Assembly: GCA_942491535.1 (NCBI GenBank)
Contig: CALOBV010000012.1
Coordinates: 161,168-225,167, forward strand
Length of the DNA stretch: 64,000 bases
Source: JAUVKT01 sp942491535
Lineage (GTDB): Bacteria; Bacteroidota; Bacteroidia; Bacteroidales; VadinHA17
Direction of reading: 5' to 3'
Shown here: piece by piece, positions 50,781 through 61,935 of the stretch
Layout: every line of letters starts with the position of its first letter
How positions within the stretch are numbered: the first letter of the stretch is position 1
Program-made: the position numbers and the translations under genes
Notes under the pieces: model-generated
What the model was told of the DNA's origin: nothing
Seen by the model: only the letters and a program-made list of their open reading frames with translations
Database searches by the model: none

Positions 50781-53700
50781 ATGCAAATAAATCATAATGA
50801 AACTCTTAAGAGGGTCACCGGGATATTATTCCCGGTGATCCTTTTTATTTTTATTGGGGTGCAAAAAGCTGCTGCCCAGAGTTATCCCTTTTATAAGTAC
50901 AGTGTGCAGCAGGGCTTAAGTTCGGCTAAAGTTTATACGGTAATACAGGACAGGAATGATTATATATGGCTTGGAACCGAGAGCGGACTTACAAGGTTTG
51001 ATGGCCTTACAATGGTGAATTTTTCAATAAACGACGGACTATCGCAGGGAGGCATATATAGTATCTACGAAGATAGCAAGGGCATAATATGGTTTGGTCA
51101 CCTGGATGGTTATATTTCTTTCTTCGACGGTGAGCAGTTCGCCAGTCTTGCTCTGGATTCTCTGAAAATTACCGGAGATATTACAAGCATCGTTGAGCAT
51201 AATGGGAAATTATGGTTTACTACATATTTGAACGGAGCATTTTCATGTCCGGTAAAAGAGCACTTATCGTCAGCAGATTTTCACCAGTATCGTGGAGGAG
51301 AGGGCTTAAGTGATCAGGTTTCTAATTCTTATGTTGATCCTCAGGGAAATCTATATTGCATGGCTGATGTTGGTATAAAAATATATTTGCCAGATAAGGA
51401 TAGTTTTGAGTCCTATAAACCAGAGGGTTTAAGCACTTATTTCAGCACTATTGTAATGTTTGAGGATAGCAGGGGAGACAGGTGGTTTGGAACCTACCAT
51501 GGGGGCTTATATTATTTAGATGGAGAATCAGGGGAATTAAAGGTATATGATATACGCGACGGACTGGCGAATAACTGGGTTAGTTATATTACCGAGGATT
51601 CACGTGGCAGGGTATGGATAGGCACCTTTGGAGGCGGTATCTCTGTATTCGACGGAGATCAAATATTTAATTATACTAATAAAAACGGTCTTGAAGCCAT
51701 GCAGATAAGATGTCTCCTGGAGGATCATGAGGGGAATATGCTTATTGCCAGCCAGGAGAATGGGCTAAATATCTATAAAGGAGATCATTTTGTTAATTAT
51801 AATTCAGATCGCTTTTTCACAAATAAGAACATCAATGCTATTAACGAAGATAAATTCTCGAGACTATGGTTTGGTAACCTCGATGGAGTAACAATATACG
51901 ATCCTGAAACCAGGCTTTCATGGACCTATAATTATGAGGATTATGGGCTTGCAAAAGATATTACTGCTATTCATAATGACCTCGACGGCAATATATGGCT
52001 GGCAACTAATGGAGGAGGAATATTTAAATACAGGTTTAAGGATAATAAGTTTACACGTGAAGACAAAATCAATAGCATTCTTTATCAGGATTTGAGAATT
52101 AAGTCAATGACAGTTGATTGTGAGAATAATCTGTGGTTGGGCACAAATATGGGAGTAGGAATCTGGAGCACACATATTGAAGAAGGCTTTGTTTATACTC
52201 AGTCTCAAGGCTTATCTGGGAATGAAATAACCTGCCTGTTTGTAGACAGGGATGGTTTTGTCTGGGTTGGGACTCGAATACGTAACGGGCTTTCAAGGTA
52301 CAACCCCACAGCCGGGACATTCAGTATTGTTGACATAGGCGGCGACCTGTCTCCAAAAACCATTACTCAGACCGATGATGGCCGAATATGGATAGGAACA
52401 ACTTATGGTGCAATGGCTATAGAAGGAGACACGGTAGTTATTCATATTACCGAACAGGATGGTCTGTTATCAAATGATATTAAGTTGTTACAGCCTGACG
52501 GGAAGGGAAACTTATATATCGGAACAAATACAGGACTTAATAGTTATCACCTTAAATCCGGCAAAATTATTTCTTATACATCCCAAAATGGTTTTACCGG
52601 TATTCAAACGAACCCGAATGCTTCAATAATGGATAAAGCTGGTACTCTCTGGTTTGGTACTTTAAACGGAGTTACCAACCTGATACCTGATCTTGTTCCT
52701 GAAATAGACAGAGAACCTCTTACTCACATTAAGGAATTAACGGTTAATCTTGAACCGAGAGCTATGATAGACGGAATGAAGCTTTCATTCAAGGAGAAGT
52801 CTCTTGTTTTTGATTATTACAGTATCTGTCTTACCAATCCCGAAGTTGTAAGGTATAAGGTAATGCTGGAAGGTGCTGAGGCCGACTGGAGTCCCGAGAC
52901 AAATGTTGCCAGGGCAACCTATCCGTCTCTTTCGCCCGGACGCTATACGTTTAAGGTAAAGGCAGTTAACAGCAGTGGTGTATGGAACTCCGAACCGGAA
53001 ACATTCTCATTTATAATAAAACCGCCGTTTTACTTCAGCCCTGTTTTTATTCTGAGTATGGCTGTTCTGTTAATTCTTGGTATATGGTTCTATATAAAGA
53101 TAAGGGAGAGGAACCTGATAATTGAAAAGCAGATACTCGAGGAGAAAGTAGAGGAGAGAACGGCAGAGGTAGTTGAGAAAAGTAAGGTTATTGAAGAGAA
53201 AAACAGGGATATCACAGCCAGCATAAGGTATGCTGAGAGAATTCAGATGGCAATGTTACCACCCGAAGATGGTTTTGAGGATACCTTTGTGCTTTTTATG
53301 CCCAAAGATATTGTAAGTGGCGACTTCTACTGGATGTACGATAACGGTGATATTCAGTTCCTGGCTGCTGTCGACTGTACGGGTCATGGTGTGCCCGGTG
53401 CTTTTATGTCTATTATCGGATCCAATTCGTTAACGAAGATAGTGAGGGAATACGGTATTCTTCGCCCGGCGGCCATACTTGATCAGCTAAATATCGAGGT
53501 TACCAAGTCTCTGGTTCAGAGAGGAGAAACAGTTGTTAACGACGGTATGGACCTGGCATTGATATCGTTTGATAAAGAGAGGAGGAAGGTTGAATTTGCC
53601 GGCGCCTACAATCCTCTTGTTATTGTTAGAGATGGCGAGCATATTACAATTAAGGCCGACCGTTTCCCTATTGGTATGTCATACGCCGCTAAAAGAAAGT

Positions 53701-53951
53701 TTACAAATAATAGCGTTGAGGTGAAAAGTGGTGATATGTTGTATATGTTCTCTGACGGGTTTGCCGATCAGTTTGGCGGGCCTGATACAAAGAAGTTTAA
53801 AACACTGAATCTGAAGAACGAATTTCTGAAGATATATAAATTACCTGTTGAAGCACAAAAGGATCATTTGCTAAAAACTCTTGATGAATGGATGGGCGAA
53901 TCGCAGCAGCAGATAGATGATATTCTTGTAATAGGGACAAGGGTGCCCTAG
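50781..53951 (+). CDS. Transmembrane two-component-propeller sensor with SpoIIE/PP2C phosphatase
   Basis: A 1056-residue protein with a signal peptide (residues 1-33). Residues about 40-640 hold about a dozen propeller blades of the two-component-regulator type (W(I/F)GTxxG.SRFDG). A Y_Y_Y domain follows (about 650-745; YKVMLEGAEADWSPE, FKVKAVNSSGVW). A transmembrane helix lies at about 752-772, then a cytoplasmic coiled coil (EKQILEEKVEERTAEVVEKS, about 780-810). The last 240 residues are a SpoIIE-like serine phosphatase with VDCTGHGVPGAF and MFSDGFADQFGG. Unlike the usual hybrid kinase sensors, its output is a PP2C phosphatase. Confidence 0.93.
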   Translation: MQINHNETLKRVTGILFPVILFIFIGVQKAAAQSYPFYKYSVQQGLSSAKVYTVIQDRNDYIWLGTESGLTRFDGLTMVNFSINDGLSQGGIYSIYEDSKGIIWFGHLDGYISFFDGEQFASLALDSLKITGDITSIVEHNGKLWFTTYLNGAFSCPVKEHLSSADFHQYRGGEGLSDQVSNSYVDPQGNLYCMADVGIKIYLPDKDSFESYKPEGLSTYFSTIVMFEDSRGDRWFGTYHGGLYYLDGESGELKVYDIRDGLANNWVSYITEDSRGRVWIGTFGGGISVFDGDQIFNYTNKNGLEAMQIRCLLEDHEGNMLIASQENGLNIYKGDHFVNYNSDRFFTNKNINAINEDKFSRLWFGNLDGVTIYDPETRLSWTYNYEDYGLAKDITAIHNDLDGNIWLATNGGGIFKYRFKDNKFTREDKINSILYQDLRIKSMTVDCENNLWLGTNMGVGIWSTHIEEGFVYTQSQGLSGNEITCLFVDRDGFVWVGTRIRNGLSRYNPTAGTFSIVDIGGDLSPKTITQTDDGRIWIGTTYGAMAIEGDTVVIHITEQDGLLSNDIKLLQPDGKGNLYIGTNTGLNSYHLKSGKIISYTSQNGFTGIQTNPNASIMDKAGTLWFGTLNGVTNLIPDLVPEIDREPLTHIKELTVNLEPRAMIDGMKLSFKEKSLVFDYYSICLTNPEVVRYKVMLEGAEADWSPETNVARATYPSLSPGRYTFKVKAVNSSGVWNSEPETFSFIIKPPFYFSPVFILSMAVLLILGIWFYIKIRERNLIIEKQILEEKVEERTAEVVEKSKVIEEKNRDITASIRYAERIQMAMLPPEDGFEDTFVLFMPKDIVSGDFYWMYDNGDIQFLAAVDCTGHGVPGAFMSIIGSNSLTKIVREYGILRPAAILDQLNIEVTKSLVQRGETVVNDGMDLALISFDKERRKVEFAGAYNPLVIVRDGEHITIKADRFPIGMSYAAKRKFTNNSVEVKSGDMLYMFSDGFADQFGGPDTKKFKTLNLKNEFLKIYKLPVEAQKDHLLKTLDEWMGESQQQIDDILVIGTRVP

Positions 53952-53952
53952 G

Positions 53953-54034
53953 CTGTCATCCCCGTGGAAGAAGGGATCTTGCGATAATAGCACTGCCAGA
54001 CTGAAAGGGATTCCTGCTTTCGCAGGAATGACAG
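53953..54034. repeat. REP-like element with inverted ends and internal hairpin
   Basis: Ends CTGTCATCCC (53953) and GGAATGACAG (to 54034) are inverted. An internal perfect stem ATTCCTGC/GCAGGAAT lies at 54010-54029. It fills the gap between convergent genes and resembles 25713-25841. Confidence 0.6.
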
Positions 54035-54610
54035 TTAGATACGTGCTATCTTTACATAGTTGGTATCCCAGTCCTTATAAGAATTGATATGATTTAGTGC
54101 ATCTTCAGGATTATCTGCCACATACCACATATTCTTATGTTCGTTTCTCATAAAGTTCTGCTTAACCAGCTCGTCAAGATATTTGAGCAGTGTATTGTAA
54201 AAGCCAAAGGCATTAAGAATAACAATCGGGCCCTTAAAAAGACTCAATTGTTTAAGGGTTATAGCTTCGGTTAACTCTTCCAGTGTTCCTATACCACCGG
54301 GAAGGGCGATTACTGCATCTGAAATTTCGAATATCTTCTTCTTCCGGCTATTCATGTCTGGAGTGACAAGTGTTTCGTCGATAGTACTATGACCCCAGCC
54401 GTTTTTAACCATAAATTCAGGGATTACTCCAATAACTTTACCTCCATGTTCCATTGCCTTATCAGCCAGTGCCCCCATTAAACCGATGCCTCCTCCTCCA
54501 AATACCACTTCATGCTTATTGACTGCAATTAATCTTCCCAATTCAGACGCTACGGTAAAGAATTCTGAAGGTATTTTGCTGCTTGAGGCGGCGAAGACAG
54601 AGATTTTCAT
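54035..54610 (-). CDS. LOG-family protein (cytokinin riboside 5'-monophosphate phosphoribohydrolase-like)
   Basis: A 191-residue protein with the Rossmann-fold signatures GGGGIGLMGA (residues 38-47) and PGGIGTLEEL (104-113), plus Arg89 in MNSRK. The LOG family cleaves nucleoside monophosphates to the base and ribose 5-phosphate and is often misannotated as lysine decarboxylase. The start is the ATG at 54610; an upstream in-frame codon would extend it through the terminator hairpin. The upstream gene on this strand, trxA, ends 10 bases beyond that upstream codon. Confidence 0.92.
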   Translation of the reverse strand: MKISVFAASSSKIPSEFFTVASELGRLIAVNKHEVVFGGGGIGLMGALADKAMEHGGKVIGVIPEFMVKNGWGHSTIDETLVTPDMNSRKKKIFEISDAVIALPGGIGTLEELTEAITLKQLSLFKGPIVILNAFGFYNTLLKYLDELVKQNFMRNEHKNMWYVADNPEDALNHINSYKDWDTNYVKIARI

Positions 54611-54622
54611 GTTATAAATTAT

Positions 54623-54653
54623 TAAAAAAAAGGCCGCCCATCGAGGACGGCCT
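54623..54653 (-). terminator. Rho-independent terminator of trxA
   Basis: On the minus strand AGGCCGTCC-TC-like arms pair with GGGCGGCCT (one G-U wobble, 54631-54653), followed by an eight-base T-run (54623-54630). It lies between the trxA stop and the LOG start. Confidence 0.85.
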
Positions 54654-54673
54654 GACTTATACAATATTTTTTT

Positions 54674-54991
54674 CTAGATCAAGGCATCAAGTTTTGACAC
54701 AAAATTGTTTTTAGGTACAGCACCTACCTGCTTATCTGCAACTTCTCCATTCTTGAAAAAGAGTACTGTGGGAATATTACGAATTCCAAATTTTGCGGCT
54801 ACTGCCGGACTGCTATCTACATCACACTTTACAACAACAGCTTTTCCTTCATATTCTGTAGAAATCTCTTCAACAAACGGTGCTATCATTCTGCAGGGGC
54901 CACACCATTCTGCCCAGAAGTCAACCATTACAGGTTTGTCCGACTTTAGGACTACCTCGTCAAAGTTGTTGTCGTCAACATGTATTGCCAT
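54674..54991 (-). CDS. trxA: Thioredoxin
   Basis: A 105-residue classical thioredoxin with WAEWCGPCRM (active cysteines 30 and 33), the cis-proline NIPTVLFF and no signal peptide. It reduces protein disulfides in the cytoplasm. A terminator follows. Confidence 0.97.
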   Translation of the reverse strand: MAIHVDDNNFDEVVLKSDKPVMVDFWAEWCGPCRMIAPFVEEISTEYEGKAVVVKCDVDSSPAVAAKFGIRNIPTVLFFKNGEVADKQVGAVPKNNFVSKLDALI

Positions 54992-55036
54992 GATTAATTG
55001 AGTTTTATAGTTAAAAAATGATTATAAATTCTGCTG

Positions 55037-55044
55037 CAAATATA
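55037..55044 (-). promoter_or_regulatory. Putative -7 box of trxA
   Basis: On the minus strand TATATTTG fits TAnnTTTG, 46 bases before the trxA start. A TTG lies 17 bases upstream (55062-55064). The box directly follows the dnaE stop codon. Confidence 0.42.
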
Positions 55045-58000
55045 CTAATTTACTTTATATTCAATACCCGGGAAAGCCTTTATAAAGTTAATAAAATTGT
55101 TGTTTACATCTACTCTGACAGATCTTGAAAACATAGGAAGACTGATTTTATTTACCGGGTCTATTATTACAAATTTAAGCTCTGTCTTTCCCTTATGTAA
55201 AGTTGTCAGGTCCTTAAGTTCGTCAACCATTTTGTTATTTATTGAGCTTACCGGGACTATCAGGCTCAGCGATTTTATCATCTCCTCCCTTACTGAAGTA
55301 AGCAGGTTGATCTTTTTTATCTTAACTTCAATTTCATCTTCCTTATACATGCGCTTTTGCACCATTCCTTTAACAAGCACAAAATAACCAGGTGTAAAAT
55401 ACTTACTGTGTTCAACATAATCCTTATCGAAGAGCATAAACCTGTAGGAATCTGTATAATCCTGGATGGTAATTGAGCCATAAGGTTTTCCATTCCTGCT
55501 GGTACCCGACCTTGCTTCGGTAACCATGCCTGCAAGTATTACTTCCTTGCCAAGAAATTGTTTAAGGTCGTGAAGGTCGCTAAGATTTACATTACAGAAT
55601 GATTCCATCTCGAGCTTGTAGTCATCAAGAGGGTGGGCAGAGAGAAATATACCGATTACATCCTTTTCCCTGGTTAAGTTTTTCAAGCTTTGGCCATTCT
55701 TTCACTTCGGGAGCAGGTGGTCGTACTATTTCAAATCCTTCAGCTTCACCAAATAGCGATTGTTGGGTTGTTCCGCTGTCGTTTTTTACCCTGTTACCAT
55801 ATTTAATCAGGATTTCGATAAAAGACTCGCCCTTATCATTTTCGGCGAAGAACTGTGCCCGGTTCATACCTTCAAAATGATCGAATGCTCCACCAAGAGC
55901 CATGGCTTCGAGATTCTTTTTATTTAATGAATTAAGGTTTACTCTTTCTACAAAGTCATATATTGAGACAAAGGGGCCGTTTAGATTTCTTTCCTCTATA
56001 AGTTCCTTAATAGCACCCTTGCCAACTCCTTTTATGGCACCCATCCCAAACCTTACATTGCCCTCATTGTTAACAGTAAATTTTACATAACTCTCATTCA
56101 CATCAGGGCCAAGAACATCCATCCCCATCCTCCTGGTCTCGTCCATGAAGGTGGTAATTTTTTTAATATCATTAATATTTCTTGAGAGTACAGCGGCCAT
56201 AAACTGGGCCGGATAGTGTGCTTTTAGCCAGGCTGTCTGGTAGGAAATATAGGCATAGCATGTTGAATGTGATTTATTGAAGGCATATTGAGCAAATGCT
56301 TCCCAGTCGGTCCATATTCTTTCAACAATCTTTTCACGATGACCTCTTTCTTTGCAACCTTCGAAGAACTGGACCTTCATCTTATCCATTATGTCCTTTT
56401 TCTTTTTCCCCATTGCTTTACGAAGCGAATCTGCCTGTCCCCTGGTAAATCCTGCCAGCTCCTGTGAGAGAAGCATTACCTGCTCCTGGTAGACTGTTAT
56501 GCCATAGGTATCTTTCAGGTGTTCTTCCATTGAAGGAAGTGGATAATCGATTTTTTCCAGACCGTGTTTTCTCTTGATGAACTTTGGAATATATTCCATT
56601 GGCCCCGGACGGTAGAGGGCATTCATTGCAATAAGGTCTTCAAACCTGTTTGGTTTAAGCTCTCTCAGGTGTTTCTTCATCCCTTCCGATTCGAACTGGA
56701 ACAGGCCGGTAGTTTCACCCTTGCTGTAAAGTTCGAAAGTAAGCTCATCGTCGAGAGGTATATGGTCTATTTCTATTTCATCGCCGGTTGAATATTTAAT
56801 ATTCTCAATGGCATCCTTTATAATAGACAGAGTTTTAAGCCCAAGAAAGTCCATTTTCAGGAGGCCGACAGACTCGACGTGATTGCCATCGAATTGAGTA
56901 ACGAATAATTCCGTGTCTTTTGCTGTACTGATCGGAATATGCTGGTCGAGAGGATCACGACCAATAATAATTCCGCAGGCATGAACCCCGGTTTGCCTTA
57001 CCGAACCCTCAAGGGCTTCGGCGTATTGAAGAGTTTTAGAAACAAGTTCTTCTCCCGACTCCCTTTCCTTTGAAAGCTCTTTTACTTCCAGATATGCTTT
57101 TTTAAAAGTTGTGCCGGGTTTCTCTGGGATAAGTTTTGCCAGCCTGTCGGCATCTGAGAGGGGTAATTTCTGAACCCTGGCCACATCCCTTATTGCCATT
57201 TTGGCTGCCATTGTTCCGAAAGTAATTATATGCGCTACCCTGTCGTGTCCATACTTCTCAACGACATATTTTAATACCTTTTCCCGTCCATCTTCATCAA
57301 AGTCGATATCAATATCCGGCATTGATATACGGTCGGGGTTAAGGAAGCGCTCAAACAGGAGCTTATATTTAATAGGGTCTATATCAGTTATCTTTAAGGA
57401 GTATGCTACTACCGATCCGGCAGCAGACCCTCGCCCCGGGCCAACAGATACATCCATTTCCCTTGCTGCCCGAAGAAAATCCTGGACAATAAGGAAATAA
57501 CCCGGATAGCCCATCTTCTTTATTGTCTCGAGCTCAAAGTCAATTCTTTCTTCTATTTCAGGACTTATCTCTTCCCACCTGAGTTTTGCTCCCTCGTATG
57601 TAAGATGTCTCAGGTAATCATCTTTTGATTCGAAATCATCAGGAATTGGAAATTCCGGCATTATAGGATCGTGGTCGAGATCATATTCCTCAATTTTACC
57701 GGCTATTTCCATAGTATTTTCAACAGCTTCAGGGAAGTCGCTAAACAGTTCCTTCATCTCTTCCTCGCTCTTAAAATACTCCTGCTTGGTATACCTCAGG
57801 CGGTCGGGATCATCGAGCTCCTTCCCTGTGTTAAGGCATATAAGCCGGTCGTGTGCCTCTGCGTCTTCTTTCTTCAGAAAGTGGACATCATTGGTGGCAA
57901 TTATTTTTACGTCAAGTTTTTCAGATAATTCCCTGTAGGCATTAAATACACGGTTCTGTTTTGCCAGGGTATCATTATCAAATGCCGGGTTACCTGTCTT

Positions 58001-58531
58001 ATGACGCTGTACTTCAAGATAAAAGTCACTGCCAAAAATCTCCTTATACCACAGTATTAATCTTTCAGCCTCTTCAATATTATCATTGAGAACTGCGCTT
58101 GGCACTTCCCCGGCAATGCATGCAGTTGTTGCTATAATCCCTTCACTGTATTTCTTCAGAATTTCCTTGTCTATCCTGGGTTTGTAATAAAACCCCTTTG
58201 TCCATGCTATAGAAATAAGTTTAACCAGGTTCTTATATCCTTTATAGTTTTTTGCCAGCAGTATCATGTGGTGACCCGACCTGTCTTCTTTTCCTGAGAC
58301 TTCTTCAAGTGATCGCCTGGCAACATAGGTCTCGCAGCCGATTATGGGTTTTAATTTCTTCGCCCTTGCAGCATTGTGAAATTCCTTAACCCCAAACATA
58401 TTACCATGATCGGTTATTGCAACCGCTTTCATCTTCATACCTGAGGCAATCTCCATCAACTCACTAATCTTTGATGCACCATCCAGAATGGAGTATTGAG
58501 TGTGGAGGTGGAGGTGGGTGAAGTTGCTCAT
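55045..58531 (-). CDS. dnaE: DNA polymerase III alpha subunit, consensus carries one extra base
   Basis: About 1161 residues when one extra base near 55672 is removed, matching the length of the family. The order is a PHP domain at the start (THLHLHTQYSILDGA), palm with catalytic aspartates (GPGRGSAAGS, PDIDIDFDEDGR), then fingers (SLRKAMGKKKK) and a C-terminal OB domain. The start is the ATG at 58531 (MSNFTHLH), not an upstream codon. Without correction the frame ends 14 residues after the shift (...LEKLN), and a separate frame resumes at REKDVIGIFLSAHPLDDYK. Since dnaE is essential, this is almost surely a base error. Downstream lies trxA. Confidence 0.96.
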
Positions 58532-58849
58532 ATACAGGTATTTGAAAGGTGATAACAAGTTAAGCCACAATCGTGTGGATGGAGTGTAAAACTAATCAAA
58601 AATGCTATACATGCTGACGCTTGTTTAAAGAAGTAATCAACAAATTATTATTTTGTTTAGCAGAAGATATTATATATACTTGCTTGAAAAACTATCGACC
58701 AGCTTTGTGTTTTGTTTTAATTTTTTTATTTTAACGCAACGAATTATTAATTTTAACAGTCTTTATTAAGTATTGATGGATGGAACTTGCATGGACAGTA
58801 ATATTCAACCTATCAATGCGAATTATTTTACTAACCTAATTAATCAACT
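58532..58849 (+). other. Intergenic region upstream of susC/dnaE
   Basis: A 318-base AT-rich gap between the divergent dnaE and susC genes. It has no convincing coding frame. Around 58700-58770 there are T-runs and TTG elements (TTTGTGTTTTG) that may hold promoters, but no clean TAnnTTTG box at the right distance could be assigned. No operator or riboswitch was identified. Confidence 0.5.
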
Positions 58850-61800
58850 ATGAGAAAATTACTAATTATGGTTTTTTTCTTCTGTGGTATAGGCATAATG
58901 GCCTTTGCACAACAGAAGACAATAACCGGTACCGTGACAGGTGCTGATGATGGTATGACTATTATCGGTGCTACTGTTCAGATTAAAGGTACATTAACCG
59001 GGGTTACCTCCGACCTTGATGGAAAATATTCCATTATGGCAAGTGAAGGAGACATTCTTGTCTTCAGATTTGTTGGAATGTCTACCCATGAAGAAGTTGT
59101 AGGAGCTTCTAACGTTATAGACGTTATTATGGAAGCTGACTATATGAACCTTGATGAGGTTGTGGTTGTGGGCTATGGAACACAGATTAAATCCAAAGTT
59201 ACAGGCGCGATTTCCAAGGTTGAAGGAGAAAGCCTCAGGAATACTCCTGTACCTTCTGTTGAACTGGCCTTACAGGGTAAGACTGCAGGGGTTTTTGTAG
59301 AAGCAGTAAACGGAAAAGTATCTGGAGCCACCAGAATGAGAATCAGGGGATCTGCTTCAGTAACAGCAGACAACCAGCCTCTTTTTGTTGTTGATGGAAT
59401 TCCACTTTCCAGTGAGGTAATGAACTATGCAGGTGCTGACATTAACCCGCTTACTTCTATCAATGTTAATGATATTCAGTCTGTTGAGATTCTGAAGGAT
59501 GCTGCATCAGCAGCTATTTACGGTTCCCGGGGTGCGAATGGTGTTGTATTGATAACTACCAAAAAAGGAGAATCCGGAGCTACAAAACTTAACTTCAATT
59601 TCCAGGCTGGTATAAGCCAGGCTACAAACAGAAGAGAGTTTATAAATGCTGAAGAGTATATTGAACTATTCTGAGAAGCTGCCTATAACAGTGACCTGTT
59701 TGAAGGTTATGACCCAATTAATAATCCTGGTGACTATCCTGGTTCATGGCTTGAATTTGCTGAAGGATATCTTATCAGGCGGATGGCGTGCTGATCCTGG
59801 CGAGGTGGATAGTGATGGCAATCCTTAGAGTAGATACAGACTGGCAGGCTGAGGATTTTCAGAACAGGTAAAAACCCAGGGCTGATGTATCTGCAAGGGA
59901 GGAATGAAAACTTAATTATTATGCCAGTATTCGGTTATGATAAGATCGAAGGTATCCTTACAGATAACTGATATTGAGAAGATATCGGAAGGTTGAATGT
60001 TGATAACAATATTAAAGTTTATATCGATTTTGGTTTTGGATTGAACCTTATGAGGACGATATGGATAATGGTTGAAAACGATAATGCTTTTGCTACACCA
60101 CTGCAGCTTGTTGCCCAGTCTCCTGTTACACCAGTAATAGATCCTGAGACAGGAGAACTATAATAAGCAGACTGTACTTATTATAACGGTTTAATCTCAC
60201 TTAGGGATTCTGAAAATTCACAGATAAACTTCAGGACACTTAGTAACGCATATGTTGTTTATGACATTAGCCAAAGGGCTAAGTTTCAGATCAGACTTTG
60301 GTGCTGATGTCCTTGATTTACGTGAGAAAAACTTCTGGGGCCGTGAAACAATTGGTGCCGGGCCTGCAGGAGAAGCGCAGAACAGGTCAGTCAGGGTTGT
60401 CAATTATAACTGGGAAAATTATTTTACCTATTCATAATGCTTATTGATATCCATGATATTAACCTGATAGCAGGGATGTCATACCAGGAATCAATGACAA
60501 TAGGTTCTAATATAGTAGGAAAGGGCTTCCCTTCAGATGACTTTACAAATATTCAAAGTGCAGCTGAAGCAACAACTTTTGATAGCTGAAACAGGCAAGA
60601 CATATCTTTCTTATTTTGCAAGAGCAAATTATAAGCTTGCTGATAAATATCTCTTCTCAGCCAGTGGACGTATGGATGGATCCTCGAGGTTTGGAGAAGA
60701 CAACAGGTATGGATTTTTCCCTGCAGCATCAGCTGGTTGGTTGATCTCTGAAGAGAACTTTATGGATAATATTGAATATACTTTAAGTTACCTTAAGCTC
60801 AGGGCCAGTTATGGTTTAACCGGTAACTCAGGTATTCCTAACTTTGCTCACCTTGCACTCTATGAGTGCTGTTAACTATGCCGGCAACAGCGGTACTCAG
60901 CCCAGATCAGCTTAAAAGTAATGACCTTGGTTGGGAGACAACAGCACAGCTTGATATTGGACTTGACTTTGGTTTCTTTAACAACAGGTTAACCGGTGAG
61001 ATTGACTATTATAACAAGCAAACAACAGATCTCTCCTTTATGTGCCACTTCCTTCAACCTCGGGTTTGACCGTGGAGTTTGGAACAATGTTGGAGATCTC
61101 TGAGAATGAAGGAGTAGAATTTGTACCTACATTCTTATAACACCTTGATTGGTCGTTTAAATGGACCACAGACTTCAATATTTCCTTTAACAGGAATAAG
61201 GTACTTGATGTGGAGGTCCAGAGATTAACGCCAAACGAGATTAATTATGTTATGGAAGGACAACCACATTGGAGTATTTAAGTTGAGAGACTATGCTGGA
61301 GTTGACCCGGCTAACGGAGATGCTCTTTACTACCTTGAAGAAGGCTCTGACGAAACAACAAATAATTATAATAACACTGCCACTCAGATAGTAGGCTCAC
61401 CTAACCCTGACTTTACAGGAGGTTTCTCAAATACCTTCGATTTTAAAGGTTTTGATCTTACCGCCCTGATCAGTTTTGTCTACGGTAATAAGGTTTATAA
61501 TGGTGGTGGTGGTTATCAATCTGTTCAGGGTGACTGGTGGGATAACCAGACGGTCGACCAAATGGAAAGATGGCAGCAACCCGGTGACATAACAGATATT
61601 CCTCAGGCCAGATTTGCTGAAGGAAATGGAACACGTGATTCTGACAGATTCCTTTCTGATGCTTCATATATGAGACTTAGAAATGTAACATTTGGTTACA
61701 CTTTACCAGATAACATTGCTTCCAGGCTAAGATTGGCCAGTGCCAGAGTTTTTGTTGGTGTACAGAACTTAAATACTCTAACTAATTATAAGGGTTGGGA

Positions 61801-61924
61801 CCCTGAAGTTAACTATACAGGTACCAATAGAAGTACACAGAGTTCTAACATTATTCAGGGTTATGACTTTTATACCGCCCCTCAGGCGAGGACTTACTCT
61901 GTTGGTATAAATCTTTCTTTTTAA
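58850..61924 (+). pseudogene. SusC-like TonB-dependent receptor, heavily disrupted
   Basis: The first 274 codons are intact: a signal peptide, a carboxypeptidase-regulatory-like domain (ITGTVTGADDGMTIIGATVQIKGT), then DEVVVVGYGTQ and the plug domain with SVEILKDAASAAIYGSRGANGVVLITTKKG-type residues. At 59672 a TGA ends the frame. The rest (PGSWLEFAE, GADVLDLREKNFWG, FSASGRMDGSSRFGEDNRYGFFP, ASYGLTGNSG) is read in all three frames with many stops and single-base shifts. The last 225 codons (61247-61924) are again open, with YNGGGGYQ and a barrel end. It would import oligosaccharides or peptides with the SusD partner. True decay and poor consensus cannot be told apart. Confidence 0.75.
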
Positions 61925-61935
61925 TACAGCAAACT

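Noticed and set aside
55660..55690. Programmed frameshift in dnaE
   Set aside because: There is no slippery heptamer or stimulatory structure, and dnaE is not known to use frameshifting (dnaX is). A single extra base is the simpler explanation.
59672..59674. TGA inside susC as possible recoding (UGA read as tryptophan)
   Set aside because: TAA and TAG stops and many frame changes occur in the same gene, and all other genes end normally at TGA, so recoding does not explain it.
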